From Lentibacillus sp. Marseille-P4043 (GTDB lineage: Bacteria > Bacillota > Bacilli > Bacillales > Amphibacillaceae), in NCBI RefSeq assembly GCF_900258515.1, contig NZ_LT984884.1, forward strand, positions 3,408,499 to 3,472,498: a stretch of 64,000 nt of DNA, read 5' to 3'. The notes beneath the pieces are model-generated. The model made no database searches, was not told where the DNA came from, and worked only from the letters and a program-made list of their open reading frames with translations. This document shows, in pieces, positions 43,984-53,196 of this stretch (its first letter is position 1; each line of letters starts with the position of its first letter). A program made the translations under genes and the position numbers.

Positions 43984-44088
43984 TATTTATAATGACCATT
44001 TTTATCAAAATATTTCATGAATTAACTGGCTTATTTTCACATTAAACATGGTATACTATAAGTAACCTTTAACAAGTGGTGATGAGAA

Positions 44089-44322
44089 ATGCAAAGAATA
44101 AACATTAAAGATCTTAACCAATGGATAGATGAAGAAAAAACCGAAGTAGAGCAGTTAATTGTTAGGAATCGCAGTTCAGAAAAACGGATGCGTACCCGCG
44201 AAAGAGATAAGGAAGAACAAATGATTATCGATAAACTCTGTAAAGAACGCTGGAAAAAGGCTGAACAAGAAGGCAAAATAAAATACCTTTCTAAACGGAA
44301 GTGGTTCTATGATTTCGATTGA
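44089..44322 (+). CDS. Short charged protein of unknown function, 77 aa
   Basis: The product (MQRINIKDLNQWIDEEKTEV and onward) is rich in Lys, Arg and Glu and should be mostly helical. A GTGGTGATG stretch precedes ATG 44089. It overlaps the next, truncated frame by 14 bp, an arrangement typical of two-gene modules with an antitoxin-like or partner protein first. I do not recognise the family. It may be a leftover of a decayed module. Confidence 0.55.
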   Translation: MQRINIKDLNQWIDEEKTEVEQLIVRNRSSEKRMRTRERDKEEQMIIDKLCKERWKKAEQEGKIKYLSKRKWFYDFD

Positions 44323-44464
44323 TGAGGCTAAATCAAAAATTGATCAGTTAAAGGGAAAACCTAAATTCGAGAAGATGCTTCAAACAACGGCTATACTTAC
44401 CAGCCTTTTCGGACAAGAAAATTTAAAACCTGTTGTTGTTGGGGGGTTAGCTGTAGAAAGATGA
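44309..44464 (+). pseudogene. Truncated nucleotidyltransferase-like (DUF6036-type) gene
   Basis: The frame from ATG 44309 encodes 51 residues: an amphipathic N-terminus (MISIDEAKSKIDQLKGKPKF), then LKPVVVGGLAVER and a stop. The VVVGGLAVE text is the beginning of a nucleotidyltransferase-fold motif that should continue with the Asp-rich metal site; here the gene ends against the phoU 3' end. It is best read as the 5' remnant of a nucleotidyltransferase gene, possibly of toxin-antitoxin type. No downstream remainder is visible in the window. Confidence 0.5.
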
Positions 44465-44481
44465 TGACAATCCTTTAGAGA

Positions 44482-45138
44482 TTAATTCAACTCAAAGGAC
44501 TCACCTTTAACAAGATATATAATACTTTCACCAACATTAGTTGCATGATCAGCAATTCGTTCAATATATCTTGCACTAAAAGCCACCTGCATAATATGCT
44601 GAACTTTTCGTGAATTAGCGGCTGTTTCTTCTAACATCTCTCTAACCACTTCGCCATACATATTATCAACTAAATCATCCATATTTGCTAACTTCCGTGC
44701 CAACGTAATATCCTCATTTTCATAAGCCTTGATTGTTAAGTCAATCATATCAATAGCTTTCTTTTTCATCTCATTTAATACAGGGTTAATTTCGATACCA
44801 TGATCTTCACCAAGGTGTATCGTTGCCTTGGCAATATTTTTTGCATTATCAGCCATCCGTTCTAAATCAGATGAAATACGGATAGCCACAATCAATCTTC
44901 TCAAATCTGTTGCTACTGGTTGTTGCTTAGCAATCAGAAGTATTGCTTCATCATTGATTTTTTTATCTAATTTATCTAGCCGTTTATCATCTATCGCCAC
45001 TTGATTGGCCTTTTTTACGTCTTGATTATATAAGCCATCCACAGCTTCCATTAATAAGTTTTCAGCACCCTTTGCAAGCTCAATAATCCTGTCTTTCATT
45101 TTATTTAATTCCATTTCAAATTGTTCTCTTGGAGCCAT
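44482..45138 (-). CDS. phoU: Phosphate signalling regulator PhoU
   Basis: PhoU (218 aa) is a cytoplasmic two-repeat, three-helix-bundle protein that tunes phosphate uptake and PhoR signalling. The metal-binding signatures are SSDLERMADNAKNIAK and ARYIERIADHATNVGE, one in each half. ATG 45138 follows AAGAGGGATAAACG. It ends the pst operon. The 3' end abuts the truncated module. Confidence 0.94.
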   Translation of the reverse strand: MAPREQFEMELNKMKDRIIELAKGAENLLMEAVDGLYNQDVKKANQVAIDDKRLDKLDKKINDEAILLIAKQQPVATDLRRLIVAIRISSDLERMADNAKNIAKATIHLGEDHGIEINPVLNEMKKKAIDMIDLTIKAYENEDITLARKLANMDDLVDNMYGEVVREMLEETAANSRKVQHIMQVAFSARYIERIADHATNVGESIIYLVKGESFELN

Positions 45139-45163
45139 ATCGTTTATCCCTCTTTTCTTTTAT

Positions 45164-45940
45164 TTAACCAAACCGACCAGTGATATAATCTTCTGTTCTT
45201 CTATCATTTGGCTTAGAGAATAATGTGTTTGTATCCGAAAATCCCACAATCTCACCGTGCAAAAAGAATGCCGTTTTGTCAGATATTCGTGCTGCTTGCT
45301 GCATGTTATGCGTTACGATTACAATGGTATATTTATCCTTCAATTCCATGATTAATTCCTCTATTTTCAAAGTAGAGATAGGATCTAACGCCGACGTTGG
45401 TTCATCCATTAAAATCACTTCTGGTTTGGTGGCTAATGCCCGAGCAATACATACTCTCTGTTGCTGGCCTCCTGATAATCCTCTTGCATTACTATTAAGA
45501 CGATCCTTTACTTCATCCCATAAGGCTACGTCTTTTAAGGATGACTCAACAATTTGGTCAAGCTTTTTCTTACTTTTAACCCCATGAATTCGAGGTCCGT
45601 ATGCAACATTATCGTAAATGGACTGTGGAAATGGGTTACCTTTCTGAAAAATCATTCCAATTTGTTTTCTTAATTCGACTAAATCAGTTCTACCACTTAA
45701 AATATTCGAACCGTTATAGTTTATTTCACCAGCCATTTTTACAGTTGGAATCATATTAACCATTAGATTAAGTGTCTTTATAAATGTAGATTTACCACAT
45801 CCGGAAGGTCCGATTATTGCTGTCACCTCTCCTTTTGACATGGAAAATTTTAAATTTTTAAGAGCATGAAAACTTCCATACCATAGGTTCAGATCCTTCA
45901 CATCAAAAACGGTATTGGTTTTTGTTAATGTAACACTCAT
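45164..45940 (-). CDS. pstB: Phosphate ABC transporter ATP-binding protein PstB (downstream copy)
   Basis: The 258-aa ATPase has Walker [10 protein letters not shown], the Q-loop, signature LSGGQQQR, Walker [13 protein letters not shown] and the switch His in VTHNMQQA. Bacillus also has two PstB copies in this operon. It is 25 bp from phoU and 11 bp from the other copy. ATG 45940 follows AGGAGGAA. Confidence 0.93.
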   Translation of the reverse strand: MSVTLTKTNTVFDVKDLNLWYGSFHALKNLKFSMSKGEVTAIIGPSGCGKSTFIKTLNLMVNMIPTVKMAGEINYNGSNILSGRTDLVELRKQIGMIFQKGNPFPQSIYDNVAYGPRIHGVKSKKKLDQIVESSLKDVALWDEVKDRLNSNARGLSGGQQQRVCIARALATKPEVILMDEPTSALDPISTLKIEELIMELKDKYTIVIVTHNMQQAARISDKTAFFLHGEIVGFSDTNTLFSKPNDRRTEDYITGRFG

Positions 45941-45951
45941 TTTCTTCCTCC

Positions 45952-46776
45952 TTAGCCAAATCTGCCCGATATATAGTCCTCAGTTTTTTGTTGGACAGGG
46001 GTGGTGAAAATCGTTTCCGTGTCATCGTATTCAATGACTTCCCCATTTAAGAAAAAGGCAGTCTTATCCGATATTCTTGATGCTTGCTGCATATTATGTG
46101 TCACGATTACGATAGAATAATCGTTTTTAAGCTCAGCGATTAATTCTTCAACTTTTGCATTTGAAATTGGATCAAGTGCTGATGCCGGTTCATCTAATAA
46201 TAAAACATTTGGTTCCATCGCAAGTGTTCTAGCAATACAAAGTCTTTGCTGTTGACCACCAGATAGCGATAAAGCACTTTCGTGAAGTCTGTCTTTTACT
46301 TCATCCCAAAGGGCTGCTTTTCTTAAACTTTCTTCCACTATTTTATCCAATTCTTTTTTGCCTTTAATTCCATAAAATCGTAATGCGAGCGTAATATTGT
46401 TATAAATAGACTTAGGAAATGGATTCGGCTTTTGAAAAACCATTCCGATCTCTTTTCTTAGTGCGATAACATTAATATTTTCATCAAGAATATTAATATC
46501 TTCATAAATTATTTCTCCCTGATTGTAAGAGATTGGAATCAAATCATTCATTCTATTGATACTTCTAAGGAAGGTTGATTTTCCACACCCTGAAGGACCA
46601 ATCAGTGCTGTTACAGCGTTTTTTTTAATGTCAAATGATGCCTTTTTTACTGCTTCATTATTTCCATAAAAAATGCTTAAATCTTTGACACTCAAAATGA
46701 TTTCTTTCGTTGCAAATTTATCTTCCTCATTTTGATTTTTCCTCGGTTTTTCTTGTATGCTTGTTGATTTTTTCAT
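45952..46776 (-). CDS. pstB: Phosphate ABC transporter ATP-binding protein PstB (upstream copy)
   Basis: This 274-aa ATPase has Walker [10 protein letters not shown], signature [13 protein letters not shown] and Walker [14 protein letters not shown] 28-residue polar N-terminal extension ([19 protein letters not shown]) distinguishes it from its tandem paralogue. The two may form a heterodimer or alternative homodimers on PstAC. ATG 46776 is 20 bp after pstA. Confidence 0.92.
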   Translation of the reverse strand: MKKSTSIQEKPRKNQNEEDKFATKEIILSVKDLSIFYGNNEAVKKASFDIKKNAVTALIGPSGCGKSTFLRSINRMNDLIPISYNQGEIIYEDINILDENINVIALRKEIGMVFQKPNPFPKSIYNNITLALRFYGIKGKKELDKIVEESLRKAALWDEVKDRLHESALSLSGGQQQRLCIARTLAMEPNVLLLDEPASALDPISNAKVEELIAELKNDYSIVIVTHNMQQASRISDKTAFFLNGEVIEYDDTETIFTTPVQQKTEDYISGRFG

Positions 46777-46796
46777 AGCTTTTTACACCTACCCTT

Positions 46797-47684
46797 TTAC
46801 TTGCTAGCTGTAACCTTTCTGTGAACGAGTTTTCCTATCAAGCGGGCTAATAAATTAAAAATTAACACGGAAATAACCAAAACAGCTGATGAACCGTCTG
46901 CAATTTTTTCGACATCTGGCATAATTCCATTTGTGTTTACCGCCCATATATGCACTGACAACGTCTCTGCTGGCCGAAAGAGATTTAATGGTGAAGTTTC
47001 TGAAAAAGGATTCCAATTCCCGTAATCTAAATTTGAGGTCGATAAACCTGTCGTAAAAAGCAATGCAGCGGCTTCTCCAAAAACACGGCCAGATGCAAGG
47101 ATTGCCCCCGTTAATATCCCTGGAAAGGCACTTGGAATTAGTAATGTTTTGATTGTATGCCAATGGGTAATCCCTAGCGCCAGACTTGCTTCCTTTTGCT
47201 CAGATGGAACTGACCGAATGGCATCTTCTGTAACGCGAACCATAACAGGAATATTAAAAATGGTTAATGCCAAGGCTCCCACAACAATCGAATAACCCCA
47301 CCCCATCGTGTTTACGAATATAAGTAAACCAAACATACCAACCACAATGGAAGGAAGCGATGCAAGCATTTCAATGCACGAACGAATAAAGTTTGTTACC
47401 CTACCTTGTTTCGCATATTCAGCCATATAAATTCCGCCAAAAACACCTAATGGAACAGTTATCAGCATGGTGACAAATAAAACATAAAAGGAATTAAATA
47501 GTTGATCACGTATTCCCCCTCCAGCACTTACGGTACTAGATGCAGAAGTTAAAAAGTCCCATGAAATTTCCGGGACCCCTCTAAATAAAATAAAGGAAAA
47601 TAATCCAGCTAGTATGATTACAATAATGGATGCTAATAAAATAAAAACACCTGTAGCTATACGGTCTGTTACCTTGCTGTTCAT
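46797..47684 (-). CDS. pstA: Phosphate ABC transporter permease PstA
   Basis: The 295-aa permease has six membrane helices and the EAA loop text EQKEASLALGITHWHTIKTL-like coupling motif to PstB. ATG 47684 overlaps the pstC stop by one base. Sequence and order (S, C, A, B, B) are standard for Bacillus pst operons. Confidence 0.93.
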   Translation of the reverse strand: MNSKVTDRIATGVFILLASIIVIILAGLFSFILFRGVPEISWDFLTSASSTVSAGGGIRDQLFNSFYVLFVTMLITVPLGVFGGIYMAEYAKQGRVTNFIRSCIEMLASLPSIVVGMFGLLIFVNTMGWGYSIVVGALALTIFNIPVMVRVTEDAIRSVPSEQKEASLALGITHWHTIKTLLIPSAFPGILTGAILASGRVFGEAAALLFTTGLSTSNLDYGNWNPFSETSPLNLFRPAETLSVHIWAVNTNGIMPDVEKIADGSSAVLVISVLIFNLLARLIGKLVHRKVTASK

Positions 47685-48619
47685 TAAATTTTCCTCCTAG
47701 ATGACAAGTAACGAATGATTAAAATAAATAGGAATGAAATAATTAATAAGATTAATCCCATCGACCACAACGTATTATTTTCTACACTACCGTATGTGGT
47801 ATGACCCATATTTAACGTAATAATGGTAGTTAGTGTTGCAGATGGGTCTAGTAATGAAGCCGGAAGATCACGAACATTTCCGATAACCATTTGAACTGCT
47901 AGTGCTTCTCCAAATGCTCTGGACATACCCAAAACAACCGCTGTTAATAATGATGGCAATGCCGCTGGAATTAAAACCTTCCGTATTGTTTGCCATCGTG
48001 TTGCCCCTAGCGCATAAGACCCTTCACGCAAGTTACCCGGTAATGTCCCCATTGCATCTGTAGCAATGGTGGTAATTGTCGGCAATATCATAACCGATAA
48101 TACAATTGTTCCAGCTAACAAGCTAAAACCTGCCGGCGAGCCTTCAAACGTATTCCGTACAAGTGGTACTAACACGGTAAGACCGATAAATCCATAGACA
48201 ACAGATGGAATTCCTACTAGTAATTCGATAACAGGTTGTAATACCTTTTTCCCCCAAGACGGTGCGATTTCCGTCATAAAAATGGCTCCCCCAATACCCA
48301 AAGGCGCCGCAACTAAGGCTGATAGAAATGTTACAGCGAGAGAGCCAAAAGCAAATGGCAGCGCACCATATTGAGGATTTTCATTACTGGTGGGATTCCA
48401 ATCCATACTGGTTAAAAATTCAATTGGATTCACACCATTTACGATAAAAGATTGAAGTCCTTTTATTGTAAGGAAAGCAGTAATAGCAATCGTTGCAATT
48501 ATCATAATAAGCGCACACAACTTAACTAGCATTCGTCCTCTGAACTCACCCTGTGATCTTTTTTTATTGGATTTTAACAACCTTTCTTTTGCTGTAGTAG
48601 CCGTCGTAGTGATTTTCAT
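47684..48619 (-). CDS. pstC: Phosphate ABC transporter permease PstC
   Basis: This 311-aa permease has six membrane helices and the coupling-loop text LREGSYALGATRWQTIRKVL. ATG 48619 is chosen because AGGGGTG lies eight bases before it; an upstream in-frame GTG is within the RBS. A hairpin separates it from pstS and probably lowers its expression relative to pstS. Confidence 0.93.
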   Translation of the reverse strand: MKITTTATTAKERLLKSNKKRSQGEFRGRMLVKLCALIMIIATIAITAFLTIKGLQSFIVNGVNPIEFLTSMDWNPTSNENPQYGALPFAFGSLAVTFLSALVAAPLGIGGAIFMTEIAPSWGKKVLQPVIELLVGIPSVVYGFIGLTVLVPLVRNTFEGSPAGFSLLAGTIVLSVMILPTITTIATDAMGTLPGNLREGSYALGATRWQTIRKVLIPAALPSLLTAVVLGMSRAFGEALAVQMVIGNVRDLPASLLDPSATLTTIITLNMGHTTYGSVENNTLWSMGLILLIISFLFILIIRYLSSRRKI

Positions 48620-48632
48620 GAAATTCACCCCT

Positions 48633-48670
48633 AAAAATCGTAGTAGGGTAAATTCGTTATTTTACCCTAC
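48633..48670 (-). terminator. Intergenic attenuator between pstS and pstC
   Basis: On the minus strand GTAGGGTAAA and TTTACCCTAC pair perfectly around an 8-base loop and are followed by GATTTTTAG. Partial termination here would give more pstS than downstream mRNA. Confidence 0.75.
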
Positions 48671-48703
48671 GTAATTTGAGTTAAATATTTTTTACCTAGC
48701 GTA

Positions 48704-49597
48704 TTATTTATCAGTTTGGTTCCCTTCCGCATCACGCTTCACTTGCATTTTTGTAGCAGCAATATAACCTTGTTCAGGAAGTAACCCATCTTGTATGTCA
48801 TCACTCATTAGATACTCTAAGAATGCTTTTGCTAAGCCAGTCGGTTCGCCTTTCGTATATGAATGTTCGTAAGCCCAAATGGGAAATTCACCTGATTGAA
48901 CATTTTCATCTGTTGCTTCTATGCCATCCACAGATAGAGGAACGACTGAGTCATCTGTGAAATAGGAAAATGCCAAGTACCCAATTGCACCAGGAGTCTC
49001 TTTAATAATTTTCTTAACTGTATTGGAAGAATCTTCAGTTATACCTTCTGCGGGTATTGCACCATCTAAAGCATAGTTAACAAATGTTGCACGAGTACCT
49101 GATGAATCAGGACGGTTCACTAATGTAATAGCTTGATCTTTCCCACCCACTTCAGACCAGTTGGTAACCTCGCCAGTGAATACCTTAATCAAGTCTTCTT
49201 TAGAAAGATTATTAATTCCTACTTCTAGATTTACTGCAGCAGTCATACCTACCACAGCCACTTTGTGATCTACTAACTCATCAGCAGGTATCCCATCTTT
49301 TTCTTCAGCGAAGACGTCGGAGTTACCGATATCTACCGTCCCCTCAGAAACTTCACTTAATCCAGTACCAGATCCACCAGCATTGACTGTTACATCTGCT
49401 TTAGGATTTTGTGCCATGAATTCTTCTGCGGCTGCGGCAACTAACGGTTGCATTGCACTAGAACCAGAAACTACAATAGAACCACTTTTTTCATCTGAGT
49501 TTGAGCTACTTCCTTGTTCTTCTTCTCCAGCACCACATGCTGTAAGTAATCCTGCAGTTAAAATAAGAAGTACGGACAATCCTGCTAATTTTTTCAA
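48704..49597 (-). CDS. pstS: Phosphate-binding lipoprotein PstS
   Basis: PstS (297 aa) captures phosphate at the cell surface. It starts with a lipoprotein signal peptide, with lipobox LLTAC (Cys21). The phosphate-site motifs follow: SGSSAMQPLVAAAAEEF, NAGGSGTGLSEVSEGTVDIG, VNRPDSSGTRATFV and APGAIGYLAFSYF-like text. ATG 49597 follows AGGGGGAAATAG. Four PhoP boxes lie upstream. Confidence 0.95.
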   Translation of the reverse strand: MKKLAGLSVLLILTAGLLTACGAGEEEQGSSSNSDEKSGSIVVSGSSAMQPLVAAAAEEFMAQNPKADVTVNAGGSGTGLSEVSEGTVDIGNSDVFAEEKDGIPADELVDHKVAVVGMTAAVNLEVGINNLSKEDLIKVFTGEVTNWSEVGGKDQAITLVNRPDSSGTRATFVNYALDGAIPAEGITEDSSNTVKKIIKETPGAIGYLAFSYFTDDSVVPLSVDGIEATDENVQSGEFPIWAYEHSYTKGEPTGLAKAFLEYLMSDDIQDGLLPEQGYIAATKMQVKRDAEGNQTDK

Positions 49598-49652
49598 TTC
49601 TATTTCCCCCTTAATTTATAGTGTCAAGCTTGGTTTAACCAAGCTCAATTTC

Positions 49653-49706
49653 ATCATAACTGATTAACATTAACTCACTGTAAACTAATCGTTAAAATAT
49701 TGTAAA
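49653..49706 (-). promoter_or_regulatory. PhoP-box promoter of the pst operon
   Basis: Four hexamers TTTACA, TTAACG, TTTACA and TTAATG on the minus strand begin at 49706, 49695, 49684 and 49673, exactly 11 bp apart, the PhoP arrangement known from Bacillus subtilis. A -10-like TATGAT (49653-49658) follows ten bases later. The rest of the 49707-49999 gap is AT-rich with no clear further element. Confidence 0.88.
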
Positions 49707-49999
49707 TTTAACTTGAGGCCGTCAGTTTTAGTTAAAATATTTTCGTTATCTTGCTTTGCTTTTGATTTGGAATAAGATATTCTGCAGCCCTTACGTCGCA
49801 TATGAGACCCCTAACGCATATTCTTTCAACTAATTTAAAAAAATAAAAAAATCAGATCATTGTCACCGTGTGATTCATAAAAGTGGGAAATTGGCAGGTT
49901 GCAGATTAACGTGTCAGGATTCCGATGAAAGATAGATTACTTGAATTAGGACGGGTAAAACTGTAATAATTTTGATACAGAAGTAAGTGGAGGTACAAT

Positions 50000-50641
50000 A
50001 TGCAATCCAACTATCAATTAACCTATGACATGCTATTCAACCATTATGGCCCACAAAACTGGTGGCCTGCTGATACACACTTTGAAATGTTAATCGGTTC
50101 CATACTTGTTCAAAATACGAATTGGCGAAATGCTAACAAGGCATTGCAAAAACTAAAGCCTTATATGGATCCTGAATTAATTGATCAATTGTCTGCAGAA
50201 GAGCTTGCGCAGCTTATCAGATCAAGTGGATTTTTCAATATAAAAGCCAAGCGTATAAAAGCATTTATTGGATGGTTTAAAAACTATCATTATGACATTG
50301 ACAAAATTAAAAAGATAGATAGATGGGAATTGCGCAATGAACTGCTAAACATAAACGGCATTGGTCGGGAAACCGCTGATGTTATGCTACTTTATGGATT
50401 TGATAAACCCATATTTGTTGCTGATGCTTATGCAAGAAGGATTTTTTATCGAATGGGATATGATATGCAGACATCCTACGATGGATTTCGTCAGCAAATT
50501 GAGAAAGATTTTCCGGACGACTTACAATTATATAATGAATTTCATGCACTTTTAGTGGAACATGCGAAGCAATTTTGCAGGGTGAAACCGATATGTGAAA
50601 CTTGTCCATTGGCAAATAATTGTGATCAAAGATTGGATTAA
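50000..50641 (+). CDS. Endonuclease III-like HhH-GPD DNA repair protein
   Basis: The 213-aa protein has the helix-hairpin-helix and catalytic region (LNINGIGRETADVMLLYGF, then PIFVADAYARRIFYRM) with the aspartate of the GPD motif in VADAY. A [4Fe-4S] cluster motif C-x6-C-x2-C-x5-C closes it (CRVKPICETCPLANNC). The lysine of true endonuclease III glycosylase/lyases appears as ETADV context, so a MIG/EndoIII-related glycosylase is likely. ATG 50000 follows GTGGAGG. Confidence 0.88.
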   Translation: MQSNYQLTYDMLFNHYGPQNWWPADTHFEMLIGSILVQNTNWRNANKALQKLKPYMDPELIDQLSAEELAQLIRSSGFFNIKAKRIKAFIGWFKNYHYDIDKIKKIDRWELRNELLNINGIGRETADVMLLYGFDKPIFVADAYARRIFYRMGYDMQTSYDGFRQQIEKDFPDDLQLYNEFHALLVEHAKQFCRVKPICETCPLANNCDQRLD

Positions 50642-50726
50642 GTACTTCTAAGGCGACGGAAACAAGCAAAAAACGATACACAGATGCGGAAGTTAAAAGT
50701 TAACAAAGATATGTTACACAAACTCA

Positions 50727-50754
50727 TTGACAGTTCAAAAAATTGATATATAAT
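50727..50754 (+). promoter_or_regulatory. Promoter of the EamA transporter leader
   Basis: Consensus TTGACA (50727-50732) and TATAAT (50749-50754) are 16 bp apart. It drives a leader of about 150 nt before the EamA start. Confidence 0.75.
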
Positions 50755-50830
50755 ATAAAAAGCCTATACCATTAGCGATGATAATTTAAATAAAAGATAA
50801 TCTTGAGCACATTGTTATAGAAGTTATGTT

Positions 50831-50862
50831 AAGAAGCGGGTGAAGAGTAACCGCTTCTTTTA
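50831..50862 (+). terminator. Leader terminator upstream of the EamA gene (candidate riboswitch or attenuator)
   Basis: GAAGCGG and CCGCTTC pair around an 11-base loop, followed by TTTTATATTT, between the strong promoter at 50727 and the transporter start at 50909. There is no reading frame in the leader that would end a preceding gene, so this terminator must be a regulated step. The leader (about 50762-50830) does not match a riboswitch class I recognise. Confidence 0.6.
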
Positions 50863-50908
50863 TATTTGGATTACCATTAATCATTTTGTATGTAGGAGCG
50901 TAAAAAAT

Positions 50909-51799
50909 ATGTTAAAAGCTTATTTGTGGCTTACTGTTTGTGTTGTCGTTTGGGGAAGTAATTTTGTATTTGGAAAGATATTAGTTCAAGATTTTTCCCC
51001 AACCCTGTTAACATCATTAAGACTATTCTTTATTGTATTTGTTTTAACTGGAATAGCGCTTTCTAAAAAGCATGTAAAACGACTAAATAAGAACGATTTA
51101 CTTGCAATATTGTTTCTGGGAATTATTGGTGTTTTCGTTAATCAATGGTCTTTTTTTGTTGGTTTACAAACAGCTGATCCAACAACATCTGCATTAATTC
51201 TAGCAACAACGCCCATTTTAACCGGCTTTTTAGCTGCAATTTTTTTGAAGGAAAAAATAACGATACGTACATTGTTGGGTTCTGTCGTTGCGATTATAGG
51301 AATTTATTTGGTTGTTACAAAAGGAGACTTAACCTCTATAAACATTGATAAAGGCCTAATATGGATTGTAGTAACGATGATCACATTCGCCATAATGATT
51401 ATTATAACTAGAGTTCTCTCTCAAAGGGTTGATCCACTTTCCATTACGTTCTATTCAAATATTGTCGGATTTATTGTCTCAATCCCTTTTGTTTTCATAA
51501 TTGACCGTCCAATGCGAATAAGTGTCGCCATTCCTGATTGGGCTCTTCTAATTGGAACAGCCGTTATTGTCCATGGAATAGCTACCCTTATTTGGAATAA
51601 CAACATTCGCCATGTTGACGCTTCAAAAGCATCAATTCTATCCAATTTAGAACCTTTTGTCGCCATGATTGTCGGATTACTTTTACTTTCCAAGCCGGTT
51701 ACAGGAATAGAATTGGTAGGATCAGTCTTTATCGTGGGGGGAGTCATCCTTTCCAGCTATCAACGAAAAAAAAGACAATTGGTAAAGAACAGCGAGTAA
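50909..51799 (+). CDS. EamA-family (DMT superfamily) metabolite exporter
   Basis: The 296-aa protein has ten membrane helices in two EamA repeats (VWGSNFVFGKIL near the start; ALILATTPILTGFLAAIFLKE at the end of the first repeat; ASILSNLEPFVAMIVGLLLL in the second). ATG 50909 follows TAGGAGCG; an in-frame ATG at 50840 lies inside the leader hairpin. The substrate is unknown; such carriers often export amino acids or metabolites. Expression seems controlled by the leader. Confidence 0.88.
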   Translation: MLKAYLWLTVCVVVWGSNFVFGKILVQDFSPTLLTSLRLFFIVFVLTGIALSKKHVKRLNKNDLLAILFLGIIGVFVNQWSFFVGLQTADPTTSALILATTPILTGFLAAIFLKEKITIRTLLGSVVAIIGIYLVVTKGDLTSINIDKGLIWIVVTMITFAIMIIITRVLSQRVDPLSITFYSNIVGFIVSIPFVFIIDRPMRISVAIPDWALLIGTAVIVHGIATLIWNNNIRHVDASKASILSNLEPFVAMIVGLLLLSKPVTGIELVGSVFIVGGVILSSYQRKKRQLVKNSE

Positions 51800-51934
51800 T
51801 TGATAAACTCTAAATCTACTTGAGCATTTCAAGTGGCTGCATATGAAAAAATGTTGCCGAAAATCATCCCGGCACGTTTTCATGATAGCTTGTAAATCTT
51901 AGGAATGCTCTCTTAAACTTCAAGGTGAAGCTAC

Positions 51935-52849
51935 TTATGAACGATTCCTAAGTTCCATCATATCTGATGTTAGCCTTGATACAAAGTTCCTAATAATGGC
52001 TGTGCTACTCTTTGTTTTTGACCAAACCAAAGCCATTCCCGGATAATCTTGTTCAAGATTAGCAATCTCGATTGGTACAATTTCTCCCGTTCGAGCATAA
52101 GGATCGTTTTTCACCGTATAATCGGGAGCTATTGTGATTGCCAAATTTTCGATGACAGCATTACGAATAGCATCCAAATTATTGGTCGAAAACAAAATAT
52201 CTGCAGCGCCGAATTGGGTTGTGAGATCGTTGATAAACTCCCACATTCGATCATCATTGTAGATAACAAGCAAGTAGTTTCGAATTTCTTGTGGTGTGAC
52301 TGATTTTGTAAAGGCTAACGGGGATTGTTTGCTCGCAGCTGCTATCATTTTTCCACGTAAGACAATTTCAAATACAATGTCTTCGTCCCTCATTTCTTTC
52401 CCTTCTCTGCTCAAACCAATTAGCCCAATATCAAGCCTATCTTGTTTTATATCATCTATAATAGCTTGTGATGCCTTTTCTGCAATCTCAATTTGTATAT
52501 TTGGATAATCTTCTTTAAACGATGATAGCGTCTTAGGTAAGTACATCAAAGGACTCGGAATTGTTCCTAATCTTAATTTTCCACCTACCAAATTAAGACT
52601 CATGTCGGCTTCCAGTTTTATTTCTTCCAGTTTCTCCAATGTTTCTAAAGCCTTCTTGATAATTTTATAGCCCATATCTGTAGGTGTAGCCCCAAGTCGT
52701 GAGCGATTAAAAATTTTCACACCTAATTCAGCTTCTAGATTCGTGATCGACTGACTTATAGCTGATTGTGTAATGTGAAGTTGCTGGGCCACTGAAAGCG
52801 ATCCCAATTTTGCGACTTCCGCGATGTATCTTAGTTGTTCGATATTCAT
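51935..52849 (-). CDS. LysR-family regulator divergent from the MBL/ADH genes
   Basis: The 304-aa protein has the LysR winged helix (MNIEQLRYIAEVAKLGSLSV, then QQLHITQSAISQSITNLEAELG) and effector domain (GGKLRLGTIPSPLMYLPKTL). ATG 52849 follows AGGGAGGGTG. It is divergent from the hydrolase-dehydrogenase pair starting at 53005, with 155 bp between them, so it probably controls that pair. A hairpin (about 51842-51883) lies between it and the EamA gene. Confidence 0.9.
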   Translation of the reverse strand: MNIEQLRYIAEVAKLGSLSVAQQLHITQSAISQSITNLEAELGVKIFNRSRLGATPTDMGYKIIKKALETLEKLEEIKLEADMSLNLVGGKLRLGTIPSPLMYLPKTLSSFKEDYPNIQIEIAEKASQAIIDDIKQDRLDIGLIGLSREGKEMRDEDIVFEIVLRGKMIAAASKQSPLAFTKSVTPQEIRNYLLVIYNDDRMWEFINDLTTQFGAADILFSTNNLDAIRNAVIENLAITIAPDYTVKNDPYARTGEIVPIEIANLEQDYPGMALVWSKTKSSTAIIRNFVSRLTSDMMELRNRS

Positions 52850-53004
52850 ATAGACACCCTCCCTTTACTATTAGTAAAACTTAACAAATTATCATTATAA
52901 TTAAATATACATTATAGAAATGAGTTTGTATAATATAATTAGAAACTTCAGAATAGATTATTAACCACAAACTACATCGATCAGTAAAATCAGGAGGGGT
53001 ATCA

Positions 53005-53196
53005 ATGAAAACAGAAAATCTTGAAACGCAGGACATTTTTCAACGGATACCACATTTTGAGGAAGCTCATAATGACCCTAATCCGGGCAGACAGTTACAA
53101 AAAGTTAAGGAGGCCGTTCCAGGTTTTAAGGAATGGTTTAAAGAGACCGGTAAAGTAGCAGCGTTTTATTCTTTCGACTTGGTTACAGTTCCATGA
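53005..53196 (+). pseudogene. Metallo-beta-lactamase-fold hydrolase, N-terminal fragment (probable frameshift)
   Basis: The frame from ATG 53005 (GGAGGGG upstream) gives 63 residues ending KVAAFYSFDLVTVP and TGA 53194-53196. That TGA overlaps ATG 53193 of the next frame. The sequence is too short to fold as an independent hydrolase, and the following frame starts in the middle of a domain. A one-base change near 53190 would join them. The break is either a real frameshift mutation, a sequencing error or an ATGA-coupled split gene. Confidence 0.6.

Noticed and set aside
51842..51883. Terminator of the EamA gene
   Set aside because: The hairpin is imperfect and lacks a T-run; kept only as a note.
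53194..53196. UGA read as selenocysteine to join the MBL halves
   Set aside because: The continuation in that frame is not hydrolase-like; the good continuation is in another frame, so a shift is needed.
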